Origin: Nitrospirota bacterium
GTDB taxonomy: Bacteria > Nitrospirota_A > Leptospirillia > Leptospirillales > Leptospirillaceae
DNA: 64,000 nt
Assembly (NCBI GenBank): GCA_021838765.1
Contig: JAKCCY010000003.1
Coordinates: 31,758 to 95,757, forward strand
Direction of reading: 5' to 3'
In this document: positions 7,127 to 16,242 of the stretch, in pieces
Position numbering within the stretch: position 1 is the stretch's first letter
Layout of the letters: every line of letters starts with the position of its first letter
Made by a program: the position numbers and the translations under genes
Notes under the pieces: generated by a model
The model's database searches: none
What the model was told of the DNA's origin: nothing
The model's input: the letters and a program-made list of their open reading frames with translations, nothing else

Positions 7127-7702
7127 ATGGATCGGGAAGAAGGTATCAAGGACTACATCATGAAGTTCTATTATGCTTGTCTTTTGTATGCGATCATCGG
7201 TTTTTCCTGGGGTTCAATCATGGGGGGTGTTGAGCAGTTCCGGAATTTTGTACAGGCAGGTGCTGGTGGTCCATCAGACCTGATTGTGTTGGGTCATACC
7301 CATATCAATTTGTTGGGATGGGTCGAAATGGCGATCTTCGGAACAATCTATTATGTTGTGCCGAGGCTCTATAATTCTCCGCTCTACAGCTATAAGTTAA
7401 TGAAGATCCATTTCTGGACGCACAACATCGGCTTGGTTGGAATGGTTCTTTGTTTCACGATTGCAGGATACAAGGGCGGAATGATCCTTTTGCACGGTAA
7501 TGTCGCCGACATCAAGCCAGTCGAAGTCCCATACATGGAACTGGTCGGTGTCTTTGGGATGATGGTGCTTCTGGCAAACTTCATTTTTGCCTATAATATT
7601 TACAATTCTGTTCAGGTGGCTAAGGGAAAGAAAACGCTTCCTGCTGAGGAGAATGCTCTCCTTCCCGGGAGAGTCTCCGTCAGGGCTGGAGAATCGGCTT
7701 GA
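7127..7702 (+). CDS. Short CcoN-like protein B (C-terminal oxidase subunit I module)
   Basis: A 191-residue, roughly four- to five-helix protein. LIVLGHTHINLLGWVEMAIF (H57, H59), YYVVPRLYNSPLYSYKL, IHFWTHNIG and LLANFIFAYNIYNS follow the order of the CcoN C-terminal third (GHVHSGALGWV, LIPK, NAHFWLATIG, AYN). The N-terminal CcoN helices with copper ligands are missing. The frame is open far upstream over the FGE-like gene, but the ATG at 7127 has GGGGAG just before it and starts a sensible protein. It is the second HxH module of the cluster, and the TTG of the next gene overlaps its stop. Confidence 0.78.
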   Translation: MDREEGIKDYIMKFYYACLLYAIIGFSWGSIMGGVEQFRNFVQAGAGGPSDLIVLGHTHINLLGWVEMAIFGTIYYVVPRLYNSPLYSYKLMKIHFWTHNIGLVGMVLCFTIAGYKGGMILLHGNVADIKPVEVPYMELVGVFGMMVLLANFIFAYNIYNSVQVAKGKKTLPAEENALLPGRVSVRAGESA

Positions 7703-7953
7703 ATCGTAAGAATGGTTCTATTGCGGCGTCTCTGATTGTTCTGACGTTTTGGCTCGATCTGTTTTCGCCCGATCAGGCCATGGCCTATATGCCAAGATAT
7801 GTCCATGTCACACTGGGTGTTCCATGGATTGCTTATCTCATTTTTTTGCTGGGAGTGCTGGCGCCTGTTTTTTTATATCTTGGTGTTTCCTGGTATTGGC
7901 GCCATGAGATTGAATCCAGTGGAAAATCAGGAGATGATCAGGGAGAAGAGTAG
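7699..7953 (+). CDS. Small membrane protein coupled to CcoN-like protein B
   Basis: An 84-residue protein starting at a TTG that overlaps the preceding TGA (TTGA). Two helices: about residues 8-29 (possibly a signal peptide ending near DQAMAYM) and 41-65 (IAYLIFLLGVLAPVFLYLGV), with an acidic tail. No family recognised. Tight coupling to the CcoN-like gene suggests equal amounts of both, as for subunits of one complex. Confidence 0.6.
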   Translation: MNRKNGSIAASLIVLTFWLDLFSPDQAMAYMPRYVHVTLGVPWIAYLIFLLGVLAPVFLYLGVSWYWRHEIESSGKSGDDQGEE

Positions 7954-8000
7954 ATTTCTGGAACAATGCCCCCGGATTCTCCTTTCCTGAAAGGTTGGCT

Positions 8001-9344
8001 ATGTCATCCTCCGTAAAAAATGCTTCGCTGATTCCCATGCCAAGCATCGATAAAAAACCGTCCAATACTCAATCGAAGAGATTCTGGCGTGTGACGACGC
8101 TGAGATACCTGGTTCAAGGATTGATCCTTACGACAATAGCTGTATTGCCCTTTACTGGGTTATTTCGTATCGATCTGTCCACCGGCCGTTTTTTGTTGGC
8201 CGGATATCAGATCTGGTGGAGCGATTTTTTCCTGATCTTTCCATTCTGGCTTCTTCTGATAGCAGGTGCTGCAACCATCTATTCCATGCTCGGAATGGTC
8301 TTTTGCGGCTGGGCCTGTATCCAGAATACTCTTTCAGAGTTTGTCGACTTCCTGGTGATTAAAGTCCTGAAATCCAAAAAGCAAAGCTTGGGTCTCGACT
8401 CTTTAACCATTGGCGGTGATCTCAGTAAAGGTTCCAAGGCAACAGCAACCGGTTGGGTCCTTTTTGGAACCATCATTGTTTTGATGTCCGTCGCTCTCGG
8501 AGTGATTTTTGCGGGCTATTTTGTCAATCCAAAAATTCTATGGAGTGATATCAGGACGGGTTCCAATGCACATGGAGTGTTTTTTATCATTCCGGGTATA
8601 GGGGCCCTGTTTGTTTTGGATCTATTTTTGATCAGGCATTACTGGTGCAATTGGGTCTGCCCTTACCCCTTGTGGCAGCATATGTTCAAAAGTGAAGCAA
8701 CCATGAAAGTTGCATTTGATGATGCCAGAAGGGAAGAGTGCACAGGCTGTAATCTTTGTGTGAAGTCTTGCATCGTTGACATTGATCCCAGGGACACCAA
8801 GAATTATACCCGTTGTATCAATTGTGGGGAATGTGTTGTCGCTTGTGAGGATTATTCAGCCAAAAAAAATGTGCCCTCCCTTTTGACGTTTCATTTTGAT
8901 GGTTTTTCAATTGGGAAAGATGGCAAGAAACATATCAATAAAGTTTCGCCTGCAGTGAATCGTTTTGCATTGACTGCGGGATTTACTATGATTCCGTTAT
9001 CACTTTTTATTTACGGAATTTTTTCTTATGTACCCTTTCATATTACCTTTAGCCAGAACCCAGGGCATTTGACCAGATATTCTTTGGCAATTTCGAATAA
9101 AAAGCCAGTTTCTCAACGGTTTCGGATTGAGGAGGATGGCCTTCCTGCCAATAGTATTCATATCGGAACTGACCAAATAACGGTTCCGGCAGGGAGTAAA
9201 AAGATTATTCCTGTATCAATTCTTCCGAAAGAGGGAAATCTCTCAGAGGGGCTCCACCCCTTTGTGATTCATGTTATTTCAGACAATCCCAAGAAACAGG
9301 AGCTTTCTCAGGAAGCGTCTGTTTATATTTCCCAAGGGTTGTGA
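8001..9344 (+). CDS. ccoG: CcoG/FixG-like membrane ferredoxin
   Basis: A 447-residue polyferredoxin of the CcoG (RdxA/FixG) family, which reduces copper for cbb3 oxidase assembly. It has an N-terminal helix near residue 30-50, then MVFCGWACIQNTLSEFVDF (CcoG has CGYTCPQ here), further helices, and HYWCNWVCPYPLWQH. Two [4Fe-4S] sites follow: CTGCNLCVKSC and CINCGECVVACED. The C-terminal third is an Ig-like domain as in FixG. The ATG at 8001 has AAAGG six bases upstream; a TTG two codons earlier is less likely. It closes the respiratory unit. Confidence 0.85.
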   Translation: MSSSVKNASLIPMPSIDKKPSNTQSKRFWRVTTLRYLVQGLILTTIAVLPFTGLFRIDLSTGRFLLAGYQIWWSDFFLIFPFWLLLIAGAATIYSMLGMVFCGWACIQNTLSEFVDFLVIKVLKSKKQSLGLDSLTIGGDLSKGSKATATGWVLFGTIIVLMSVALGVIFAGYFVNPKILWSDIRTGSNAHGVFFIIPGIGALFVLDLFLIRHYWCNWVCPYPLWQHMFKSEATMKVAFDDARREECTGCNLCVKSCIVDIDPRDTKNYTRCINCGECVVACEDYSAKKNVPSLLTFHFDGFSIGKDGKKHINKVSPAVNRFALTAGFTMIPLSLFIYGIFSYVPFHITFSQNPGHLTRYSLAISNKKPVSQRFRIEEDGLPANSIHIGTDQITVPAGSKKIIPVSILPKEGNLSEGLHPFVIHVISDNPKKQELSQEASVYISQGL

Positions 9345-9520
9345 GAACTTCTGTCAGAAGGTGTGGATCAATCATTATCCCCTAATTTAGAGAGAATTGT
9401 GAGATTCCGTAGCGGAAAAGGATTGATCCCTCTCTCGCCGGGGCTGAAATTTTCTGAAAGAAATCGTACGGAGGCTTTGTTTTCGTTGAATTTATTCAAT
9501 AGTTATGGTAACGTTTGAGC

Positions 9521-9988
9521 ATGTCAGATAAGATTATAGAATTGGTGCCAGACAAAAGAGGAGCTTTATGGAGCGGTTTGTTCCATGGTACAGCTATTTT
9601 TATGTCTTCCGTTCTAAGTTTTGACTATTATCAAAAAAGCCATACATCTCCCCTGTTCTATTTGTTTTTCTTTTCATTGTGGCTCGCGCTCTTTTCAGGC
9701 TTTACTTCTGTCGGCTCTCATTGCCTTTTGCTGTTTCCTAAATCCCTTAAATCAATCAAGATTGGTCACCGATCCGTGATTCTGACGTGGAAAAATGGGG
9801 ATGCTGATGAGATTGTCAGAAAGCTTCAGTTCCAAGGTGGTCGGACTCTCTTGGGATTATGGGGCCAAACCATTGATAAGAGGCGAATTCAAGCTACGAT
9901 CAGGAGAAACTCTGTAAGCAAGGATGATTTTGCGTATCTCCTTTCAGAGCTTGCCCGCATTCGTGACATGGATAAGCCAAAGCCTTAA
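9521..9988 (+). CDS. Two-helix membrane protein, unknown
   Basis: A 155-residue protein. Two hydrophobic helices (about residues 22-38 and 47-73) are followed by a soluble, basic C-terminal half with a beta-rich look (SIKIGHRSVILTWKNGDADE) and a final helix. The ribosome site is weak and a TTG two codons earlier is an alternative start. The 175 bases before it contain an inverted repeat GGATCAATC / GATTGATCC (9365-9373, 9421-9429) but no clear promoter. Function unknown. Confidence 0.6.
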   Translation: MSDKIIELVPDKRGALWSGLFHGTAIFMSSVLSFDYYQKSHTSPLFYLFFFSLWLALFSGFTSVGSHCLLLFPKSLKSIKIGHRSVILTWKNGDADEIVRKLQFQGGRTLLGLWGQTIDKRRIQATIRRNSVSKDDFAYLLSELARIRDMDKPKP

Positions 9989-10000
9989 AGGGAGCAACCC

Positions 10001-10282
10001 TTGGCCCCGCCTACTCTCTCTCTTCCTTTCCTAGCCAAACGTCATCCTTTCCTGACTGCAATCTTTGCATTCTGGGGGTTTGGCTATACTTTCATGGTTC
10101 CCAATCTACTGGGTGGTCACTTCCTTTTTTCTTTTTTTAAGTTGGTTGGGAAAAGCCCGATGGATGCCTTTATGGGATTTACCCTGCTTTTTGGCATGGT
10201 TGGAATTTTTGCCTTTGTCGTCCCTTTTTCTATCTGGTATCTTGTGTGTCGTGCATTGGAAAGTGGTGACCCTGTTTCATGA
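10001..10282 (+). CDS. Small membrane protein, unknown
   Basis: A 93-residue protein with three hydrophobic stretches (about residues 18-34, 39-50 and 58-86) and short polar ends. It begins at a TTG 12 bases after the previous stop, with AAGGGAG about 8 bases upstream. It is followed 35 bases later by the DUF420 gene. No family recognised; position suggests a partner of the DUF420 protein. Confidence 0.6.
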   Translation: MAPPTLSLPFLAKRHPFLTAIFAFWGFGYTFMVPNLLGGHFLFSFFKLVGKSPMDAFMGFTLLFGMVGIFAFVVPFSIWYLVCRALESGDPVS

Positions 10283-10317
10283 TGTTCATGGGGAAGTGTC
10301 TGGATAAGGAGTATTAG

Positions 10318-10932
10318 ATGCATGGCTTTTTGGGTACCAAGGCGGATTTTTGGTGGGATCTGACCGTAACGAGTGAGACAATTGTGTTCAGTTTTCTGGC
10401 TGTCGGAGGATATTTCGCCAAAAAGCACAAAGGCACTCGCCATCATAATACAATGCTTTTATCTTCTGTACTGGTGGCGGCCTGGTTTCTCATGTATATC
10501 GCACAACAATACATCGTGGGCATTGTGGGGTTTGGTGGACCGGACTTCGTCAAATTTCTGATTTATTATCCAGTAATCATTTTTCACTCTCTTGTTTCAA
10601 CGGCGGCATTGGTTTTAACGGGAGTGGTTGTTTTCAACGGTTTTATTTCGACCGATTTCAAAGACGGAGAGAGAATATTGGTGAAAAACCCCAATGTGCA
10701 TCGCCGTCTGGGTTGGGTCACCCTTATCTGTTTCATTTGCTCGATTGTGACTGCCTATTCAGTTTATACCATGCTTTTTGTGATCTATAATCCAGCGAGA
10801 AGCCCTTCTTACGGGATTAAATCTTCAATCGGAGCACTCTCCGGTATTGGCTCTTTTCTGATCTTTTCACTTGTTCTTTTGTTTTGGTATGTCGCGAGAG
10901 AAAAAAGAAAGCGTATGGGCACTCCCTCATGA
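10318..10932 (+). CDS. DUF420-like membrane protein
   Basis: A 204-residue protein with about five or six helices. The pattern of a mid-protein His at the start of a helix (IIFHSLVSTAALVLTGVVV) and later NVHRRLGWVTLICFICSIVT resembles DUF420 (YozB/CtaM) proteins, some of which help assemble haem-copper oxidases. GGAG stands before the ATG. The stop overlaps the Nudix gene (ATGA at 10929), so this gene opens a long chain of overlapping genes reaching lptD. Family call is moderate; an oxidase role is inference. Confidence 0.65.
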   Translation: MHGFLGTKADFWWDLTVTSETIVFSFLAVGGYFAKKHKGTRHHNTMLLSSVLVAAWFLMYIAQQYIVGIVGFGGPDFVKFLIYYPVIIFHSLVSTAALVLTGVVVFNGFISTDFKDGERILVKNPNVHRRLGWVTLICFICSIVTAYSVYTMLFVIYNPARSPSYGIKSSIGALSGIGSFLIFSLVLLFWYVAREKRKRMGTPS

Positions 10933-11477
10933 CCGGGCCGGAACAGGATCTGTCGAAGGAGAGAGACCGGTCCGTTGTGTATTCAGGGAACAGAATATCC
11001 GTTTGTTTGTCCAAGGTCGGTTCTGTTCAGTCCGGTTGGATTCATGAGTCAGTCTGTTTTGGTGAAGGTGTTGCCATTTTGCCGATTATCGATGGCAAGG
11101 TGTTTTTTGTTCGACAGTTTCGCCCATCGGTATCGGAGATTGTTCTGGAGTTGCCGGCGGGAAAACTGGAGAAGGGCGAGGATCCAAGGGAAGGGGCAAT
11201 TCGGGAGTTAAGGGAAGAGACAGGAATTTATGGAGGGGAGTTGTCGCTTATGGGTACAATCATGACAACGCCCGGTTTTTGTGATGAACGAATTCATCTT
11301 TTCCTTTCAACCGGAGGGCTCCAAGGGGAGTCTTCTCCGGATGAGGATGAGGATCTGGATGTTGTGTCTCTCCCTGTTTCATCGATTCCGAAATCTATTG
11401 TCGATGGGGGAATTCGTGATGGAAAAACTCTCTCCGCATTTGCTTTGTACTGGTCGCTCAATCGAATCGATCGGTGA
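10929..11477 (+). CDS. Nudix hydrolase, ADP-ribose pyrophosphatase type
   Basis: A 182-residue cytosolic hydrolase. The Nudix box GX5EX7REUXEEXGU is seen as GEDPREGAIRELREETGI (about residues 81-98), preceded by VRQFRP and VLELPAGKLEKG as in ADP-ribose pyrophosphatase NudF. Its ATG overlaps the DUF420 stop and its stop overlaps the GTG proposed for the ferredoxin. Likely substrate: ADP-ribose or similar nucleotide sugars. Confidence 0.88.
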   Translation: MTGPEQDLSKERDRSVVYSGNRISVCLSKVGSVQSGWIHESVCFGEGVAILPIIDGKVFFVRQFRPSVSEIVLELPAGKLEKGEDPREGAIRELREETGIYGGELSLMGTIMTTPGFCDERIHLFLSTGGLQGESSPDEDEDLDVVSLPVSSIPKSIVDGGIRDGKTLSAFALYWSLNRIDR

Positions 11478-11731
11478 GCCATTCATTGGTCGACCGTAAA
11501 TATCTTCTTGCAGGAGGTATGATTCGTCTTGACTCAGAGCGCTGCCGGGGGTGTCTTGAGTGTGAAGAAATATGCCCTACCGGTGTTCTGGTTATGCCTA
11601 TATCAGGAGATCAGGAAGGGTGTGCTCTGTCCGTAATGGGAACTTGTATTGTTTGCAGATACTGTTTGACTTCTTGTCCGGACAAGGCGTTGTCTCTGAT
11701 TCCAAAGGCAGATGAGGAGTCCTATCCATGA
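11474..11731 (+). CDS. Two-cluster [4Fe-4S] ferredoxin
   Basis: A short ferredoxin with two cluster motifs: [14 protein letters not shown] and [13 protein letters not shown], both CX2CX2CX3CP. The frame opens at a GTG (11474) overlapping the Nudix stop as GTGA. An ATG at 11519, giving a conventional [12 protein letters not shown] start, has AGGAGG before it but with only one base of spacing, so I keep the GTG. Its TGA overlaps the ATG of the sigma-54 activator. Gene order suggests that it serves, or is sensed through, that regulator. Confidence 0.8.
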   Translation: MSHSLVDRKYLLAGGMIRLDSERCRGCLECEEICPTGVLVMPISGDQEGCALSVMGTCIVCRYCLTSCPDKALSLIPKADEESYP

Positions 11732-13134
11732 GTCCATTTCGTGGCCGATCGTTGGTTCCAACTTTTCCAGAAAACTCCGGAACACCAGAAGACAGGGACA
11801 AAAATGCATCTTTGATTGATCCGGAGATCATCCTGGAATCTCTCGAGGAAGGTGTACTTGCCATTGGCCTTGATCGAAAAATCCTTTATATGAATAAAGC
11901 TGCAAGAGAAATGCTGTCCGTGACACCAGGACAGGAAAAAACGATCGATTGCCAAAAAGCGCTCAAGTCATCTTCCTGTCAGACCAGATGTTTATTGGAA
12001 AAAACGATTACGACCGGTGAGACGATCAGAAATCATGAAATCACGATCTTTGATCGCTCTCATCGAATCCGTACTCTCCGAGTGAACACGGCCCTTTTAA
12101 AAAGACCTGATGGAGAGTTGATCGGAGGAGTGGAGATTTTCCATGATGTGACGCATATTCTTGCCTTGAAAGAGGAAATCAAGGGCCGCTATTCTTTTGG
12201 TCGAATCATCGGTCGGTCTCAACGCATGCAGGAGTTGTATGACATTCTTCCGATTATATCGAATGGAAAATCGACCATTTTGATCGAGGGAGAAAGCGGA
12301 ACAGGCAAGGAACTCGTTGCAAATGCGATCCATGAGTCGAGCTCCAGAAAAGAAGGACCATTTGTCAAACTGAATTGCGCAGCTCTTTCCGAAGGCGTTC
12401 TTGAATCGGAGCTCTTTGGACATGTCAAGGGCGCTTTTACAGGAGCTGTCCAAAGTCGCCCTGGACGTTTTGAAATCGCTTCCGGTGGAACCTTGTTTCT
12501 TGATGAGATAGGGGAAATTTCGCCATCCATGCAAGTCAAGCTTCTGAGAGTTCTCCAGGAAGAAGAGTTCGAACGGGTTGGAGGAACCCATACGATCAAG
12601 GTCGACGTCAGGGTTATTGCCGCAACCAATCGGGATTTGAAGCAAGCCATGGAAAAAGGGGAGTTTCGAAAAGACCTTTATTACCGGCTTAGGGTGATTC
12701 CCGTGACACTGGTTCCGCTTAGGGATCGCAAAGAAGATATCCCGCTTCTGATCAATTCTTTTATAGAAAAATTTTCCCTGACGACCGGTAAGGAAATATC
12801 TGGAATCTCTCCTGAGGCTATGGGAGTACTTTTGAATTATTCCTGGCCAGGAAATATCAGGGAGTTACAGAATGCGATCGAGCATGCTGTTCTTCTTTCT
12901 CCCGGGGGCATCATTGATCTGAAACACCTACCGGCAGACATTACCAATAACCCTGAAGAAAACCGGGCTCCGGAAAATATTGTGGAGACTTCCCAGCCAC
13001 TCCGAAAAGTGAAGGATGATATGATTCGCAAAACATTGGAAATGACTGGAGGAAATATATCAGAAGCAGCCAGGAAGCTTGAGATCGGCCGTTCAACCTT
13101 GTGGCGCCGGTTAAGGGAAATGGATCACGGATGA
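11728..13134 (+). CDS. PAS-domain sigma-54-dependent activator with Fis-type HTH
   Basis: A 468-residue transcription activator. The N-terminal PAS domain (about 32-145) contains a cysteine triad C75, C84, C88 (CX8CX3C), which may sense redox or bind a metal. The AAA+ domain (about 158-390) has Walker A GESGTGKE, the sigma-54 contact loop GAFTGA, and FLDEIGEI. The C-terminal Fis-type helix-turn-helix is [21 protein letters not shown]. The start overlaps the ferredoxin stop and the stop overlaps trpE (ATGA twice). A sigma-54 activator embedded in a trp operon is unusual; its target promoter is not visible here. Confidence 0.9.
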   Translation: MSPFRGRSLVPTFPENSGTPEDRDKNASLIDPEIILESLEEGVLAIGLDRKILYMNKAAREMLSVTPGQEKTIDCQKALKSSSCQTRCLLEKTITTGETIRNHEITIFDRSHRIRTLRVNTALLKRPDGELIGGVEIFHDVTHILALKEEIKGRYSFGRIIGRSQRMQELYDILPIISNGKSTILIEGESGTGKELVANAIHESSSRKEGPFVKLNCAALSEGVLESELFGHVKGAFTGAVQSRPGRFEIASGGTLFLDEIGEISPSMQVKLLRVLQEEEFERVGGTHTIKVDVRVIAATNRDLKQAMEKGEFRKDLYYRLRVIPVTLVPLRDRKEDIPLLINSFIEKFSLTTGKEISGISPEAMGVLLNYSWPGNIRELQNAIEHAVLLSPGGIIDLKHLPADITNNPEENRAPENIVETSQPLRKVKDDMIRKTLEMTGGNISEAARKLEIGRSTLWRRLREMDHG

Positions 13135-14636
13135 TTCTATCCCTGTCGAAAGACCAGTTTCGGAACCTGTCTTCAGAAAAACGATTTATTCCTTTTTTTG
13201 GGGAGATCCTTTCGGACAGAATAACCCCGGTTGCCGCTTATGCATCCCTTGATCCCCTAACACATCGTTTCCTTCTGGAAAGTGTTGTTGGCGGGGAGAG
13301 CTGGGGGCGATTTTCCTATGTGGGGGGGGGTGTCCTGTTTCGGTTTGAAGGGAATGTTTCAGAGGGACTCTCCATTACGGATCTGACCCGGTCAGAGTCG
13401 GGTGGGAGATGTCACAGGGACGGAGATCTCCTCACACTCTTGAAAGATGAGATGGAGGCTATATCGATCGAGTCGAGCTTGCTCCCAGCCGGTCTTGCGG
13501 CAGGGATTGTAGGATACCTGTCCTACGATATGGTTCGCGAATTTGAAAAATTGCCGAGTTTGCTTCCCCCACAAAAAGAATTCCCTGACCTGTATTTTGT
13601 CCTTCCGGAATTTCTTCTTGTGTTTGATCATGTTCTTGGAAAACTCAGAATCCTGACATGGATTGACCGAGAGGAGGATCTCAGCTCTGACGAGTTATAT
13701 GATAAGGCCTCATCAAGGTTGTCAGCCCTGAAGGGCTCCCTTTCCTTTCATGCCGATCAGGAGGGATCTGTCAGGGAACACGATCCACTGTCATTTGTTG
13801 AATCTCCCAGCTCCAGGGTTTTTGAAGAGAATGTTCTGAAAGCAAAGGAACACATCAAATCGGGAGATATTTTTCAGATTGTTCTCTCCAAAAGATTCTC
13901 GTTTCATTTTGATGGCGATCCGTTAAAAGTCTATCGGGTATTGCGCTCGATCAATCCATCTCCCTACATGTATTTGATACAGGATGGAGATATGGCAATT
14001 GTGGGTTCATCTCCCGAACTTCTCGTCCGGGTGAAGGGGGAAAAAGTTGAGGTTCGCCCGATTGCCGGAACGGTCAGAAGAACGGGTGTTCCTGAAGAGG
14101 ATGCTATAAGGCAAAAACAGCTTTTAGCCGACCCCAAGGAGCTTGCCGAGCATGTTATGCTGGTCGATCTTGGAAGAAATGATGTGGGACGGGTGAGTCA
14201 ACCAGGAACTGTGCGTGTCCCGGAAATGATGGTTCTCGAGCAATACTCTCATGTGACGCATATTGTTTCTCATGTGGAAGGACTGCTTTCCAGTAATAAT
14301 GATGCATTTAGCGTGATCCGGGCAGCTTTTCCGGCTGGGACACTATCAGGTGCTCCCAAAATCCGGGCAATGCAAATTATTGAGTCATTGGAGACAATGC
14401 GAAGAGGGCCTTATGCAGGAGCGGTCGGAACGATCTCCTTTTCGGGGGATTGTGATCTGGCCATTGCTATAAGGTCCATTTTTATTCGGGGAGGGAACGC
14501 ATTCCTTCAGGCAGGTGCCGGAATTGTTGCGGACTCAATACCCCAGAACGAAGATCAGGAAGTGGCAGCAAAAGCGGCAGCGATGATGGAAGCGTTACGA
14601 ATTTCGAATGGGGAAAGAGGCTCATGGCTTTTTTGA
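13131..14636 (+). CDS. trpE: Anthranilate synthase component I
   Basis: A 501-residue enzyme that converts chorismate to anthranilate with ammonia from TrpG. The catalytic half shows [57 protein letters not shown] and the final [12 protein letters not shown] block. The N-terminal [18 protein letters not shown] resembles the tryptophan-binding feedback site. The ATG overlaps the regulator stop (ATGA at 13131), and the 3' end overlaps trpG by 13 bases. First of seven contiguous trp genes in the order EGDCFBA. Confidence 0.96.
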   Translation: MILSLSKDQFRNLSSEKRFIPFFGEILSDRITPVAAYASLDPLTHRFLLESVVGGESWGRFSYVGGGVLFRFEGNVSEGLSITDLTRSESGGRCHRDGDLLTLLKDEMEAISIESSLLPAGLAAGIVGYLSYDMVREFEKLPSLLPPQKEFPDLYFVLPEFLLVFDHVLGKLRILTWIDREEDLSSDELYDKASSRLSALKGSLSFHADQEGSVREHDPLSFVESPSSRVFEENVLKAKEHIKSGDIFQIVLSKRFSFHFDGDPLKVYRVLRSINPSPYMYLIQDGDMAIVGSSPELLVRVKGEKVEVRPIAGTVRRTGVPEEDAIRQKQLLADPKELAEHVMLVDLGRNDVGRVSQPGTVRVPEMMVLEQYSHVTHIVSHVEGLLSSNNDAFSVIRAAFPAGTLSGAPKIRAMQIIESLETMRRGPYAGAVGTISFSGDCDLAIAIRSIFIRGGNAFLQAGAGIVADSIPQNEDQEVAAKAAAMMEALRISNGERGSWLF

Positions 14637-15229
14637 TGATCGATAATTATGACTCCTTCACATTCAACCTGGTTCAGTATTTTTGGGAATTAGGTGTTGA
14701 AATGGATGTGGTGAGAAATGATCAGGTTGATTCAAGCTGGATCCTTGCCCGGAATTATGAGGGGATTGTTCTCTCTCCAGGTCCTGGTTCTCCAAAAGAT
14801 TCAGGGATCTGCAGAGAAGTTGTTTCCAATCTATCCTCGGATACTCCGGTCTTTGGGGTCTGTCTGGGCCATCAGGTGATCGGGGAGGTTTTTGGAGGAC
14901 GGGTGGATCGGGCTCCAAGGCTCATGCATGGGAAAACATCCCCCATCATCCACTCCGGAGAAGGGCTTTTTTCCAATCTGCCTGTTCCATTTGATGCGAC
15001 GCGTTACCATTCATTAGTGATCTTGCCTGAGACGATGCCAAAAGAGCTTGTTGTAACAGCCTGGACCGAAGAAGGTGAAATCATGGGTGTGCGTCACGTT
15101 GATCGCCCTGTTTGGGGTGTTCAGTTTCATCCGGAATCCATTTTGACGAAGGAGGGAAAATCTCTTTTGGGGAATTTTCTCCGCCTGTCAAAGTCTTTTC
15201 AGTCGGGCAAATTGTGTCACGGGAAATGA
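14624..15229 (+). CDS. trpG: Anthranilate synthase component II (glutamine amidotransferase)
   Basis: A 201-residue class I glutamine amidotransferase giving ammonia to Trp[21 protein letters not shown] is the family start. The nucleophile Cys is in FGVCLGHQVIGE, and the His/Glu pair in VWGVQFHPESILT. The oxyanion-hole region GIVLSPGPGSP is present. Stop overlaps trpD (ATGA at 15226). In some bacteria this subunit also serves folate synthesis; no pabB is near. Confidence 0.96.
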   Translation: MAFLMIDNYDSFTFNLVQYFWELGVEMDVVRNDQVDSSWILARNYEGIVLSPGPGSPKDSGICREVVSNLSSDTPVFGVCLGHQVIGEVFGGRVDRAPRLMHGKTSPIIHSGEGLFSNLPVPFDATRYHSLVILPETMPKELVVTAWTEEGEIMGVRHVDRPVWGVQFHPESILTKEGKSLLGNFLRLSKSFQSGKLCHGK

Positions 15230-16242
15230 GCCAGACCGTTTTGCAAAGGGTGATATCCGGAGAGACGCTGACCCGATTGGAGATGGATCAATGGCTAAGC
15301 AATGTTGTTAGTGGTCGGGAGAGTGAGCCGGTTATTGCTGCCGTTTTGTCTACCTTGGCATTTCGGGGGGAGTCTGTTTCCGAGCTGTCGGGAGCGCTTG
15401 ATGCCCTGAAAAGAGTGATGGTTCCTTTTCCTTCGAATCAGCTCTTGCCACTACTCGATACATGCGGCACTGGTGGTGACGGAATGGGAACGTTCAATAT
15501 CTCAACCACGGTCGCCATAGTTTTGGCAGCGGGCGGTATCCCTGTGGTCAAGCACGGAGGGAGGGCTGTTTCCAGCCGTTCGGGTTCAGCCGACGTTTTG
15601 GAGGCATTGGGTATTCGTGTTGACCTTCCTGTGGAGAGGTCTCTTGAGATTTTTTCGGAATTGGGAATCGTTTTTTTATGGGCACCTCTTTACCACCCTG
15701 CTTTAAAGGGTCTGGCACCGCTTCGGCGATCCCTTCAAATCAGGACTCTTTTGAACATGATCGCTCCTCTTGCCAATCCTGCTGGCGTGACGAGGCAAAT
15801 ACTGGGTGTTTCCTCCGAGAAAATGGTATCTCCTATGGCACAGCTTCTGATGGCACACGGGTCGAAAGAGTTTATCGTTATTTCTGGTCAGGGTCTTGAT
15901 GAGGTGACTCTTGAAGGTCGGACAACTTTCGCTCTTGGACGTGGAGGAGAGATTCACGAAGGCTATCTGACCCCCAGGGACTTTGGACTTCCTCTGGTTC
16001 CGGTGGGGGCCATTTGCGGAGGGACACCATCGGAAAATGCATCAATCATGAGAAGAGTCCTCTCCGGGGAAGAAGGACCCTATATGGATTACGTCCTTGC
16101 AAATGCAGCTTTGGGGTTTCAGGTAGCAGGTCTGGTGGACGGTCCTCTTGAGGGAGTAAAGATGGCTCGAAGTGTGGTCATGAGTCGGCGGGCCGAACAA
16201 CTTCTTGATCGATGGGGGGAACTTTGCCAAACCCAGTCCTGA
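15226..16242 (+). CDS. trpD: Anthranilate phosphoribosyltransferase
   Basis: A 338-residue enzyme that joins anthranilate to PRPP. Motifs: LDTCGTGGDGMGTFNISTT (PRPP/pyrophosphate loop), VVKHGGRAVSSRSGSADVLE, and HPALKGLAPLRRSLQIRTL (anthranilate side). The frame is open upstream, but the ATG at 15226 overlapping the trpG stop gives the usual start and length. Its 3' end overlaps trpC. Confidence 0.95.
   Translation: MSQTVLQRVISGETLTRLEMDQWLSNVVSGRESEPVIAAVLSTLAFRGESVSELSGALDALKRVMVPFPSNQLLPLLDTCGTGGDGMGTFNISTTVAIVLAAGGIPVVKHGGRAVSSRSGSADVLEALGIRVDLPVERSLEIFSELGIVFLWAPLYHPALKGLAPLRRSLQIRTLLNMIAPLANPAGVTRQILGVSSEKMVSPMAQLLMAHGSKEFIVISGQGLDEVTLEGRTTFALGRGGEIHEGYLTPRDFGLPLVPVGAICGGTPSENASIMRRVLSGEEGPYMDYVLANAALGFQVAGLVDGPLEGVKMARSVVMSRRAEQLLDRWGELCQTQS

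Noticed and set aside
9365..9429. Inverted repeat GGATCAATC/GATTGATCC after ccoG as terminator
   Set aside because: Arms are 47 bases apart and no T-tract follows.
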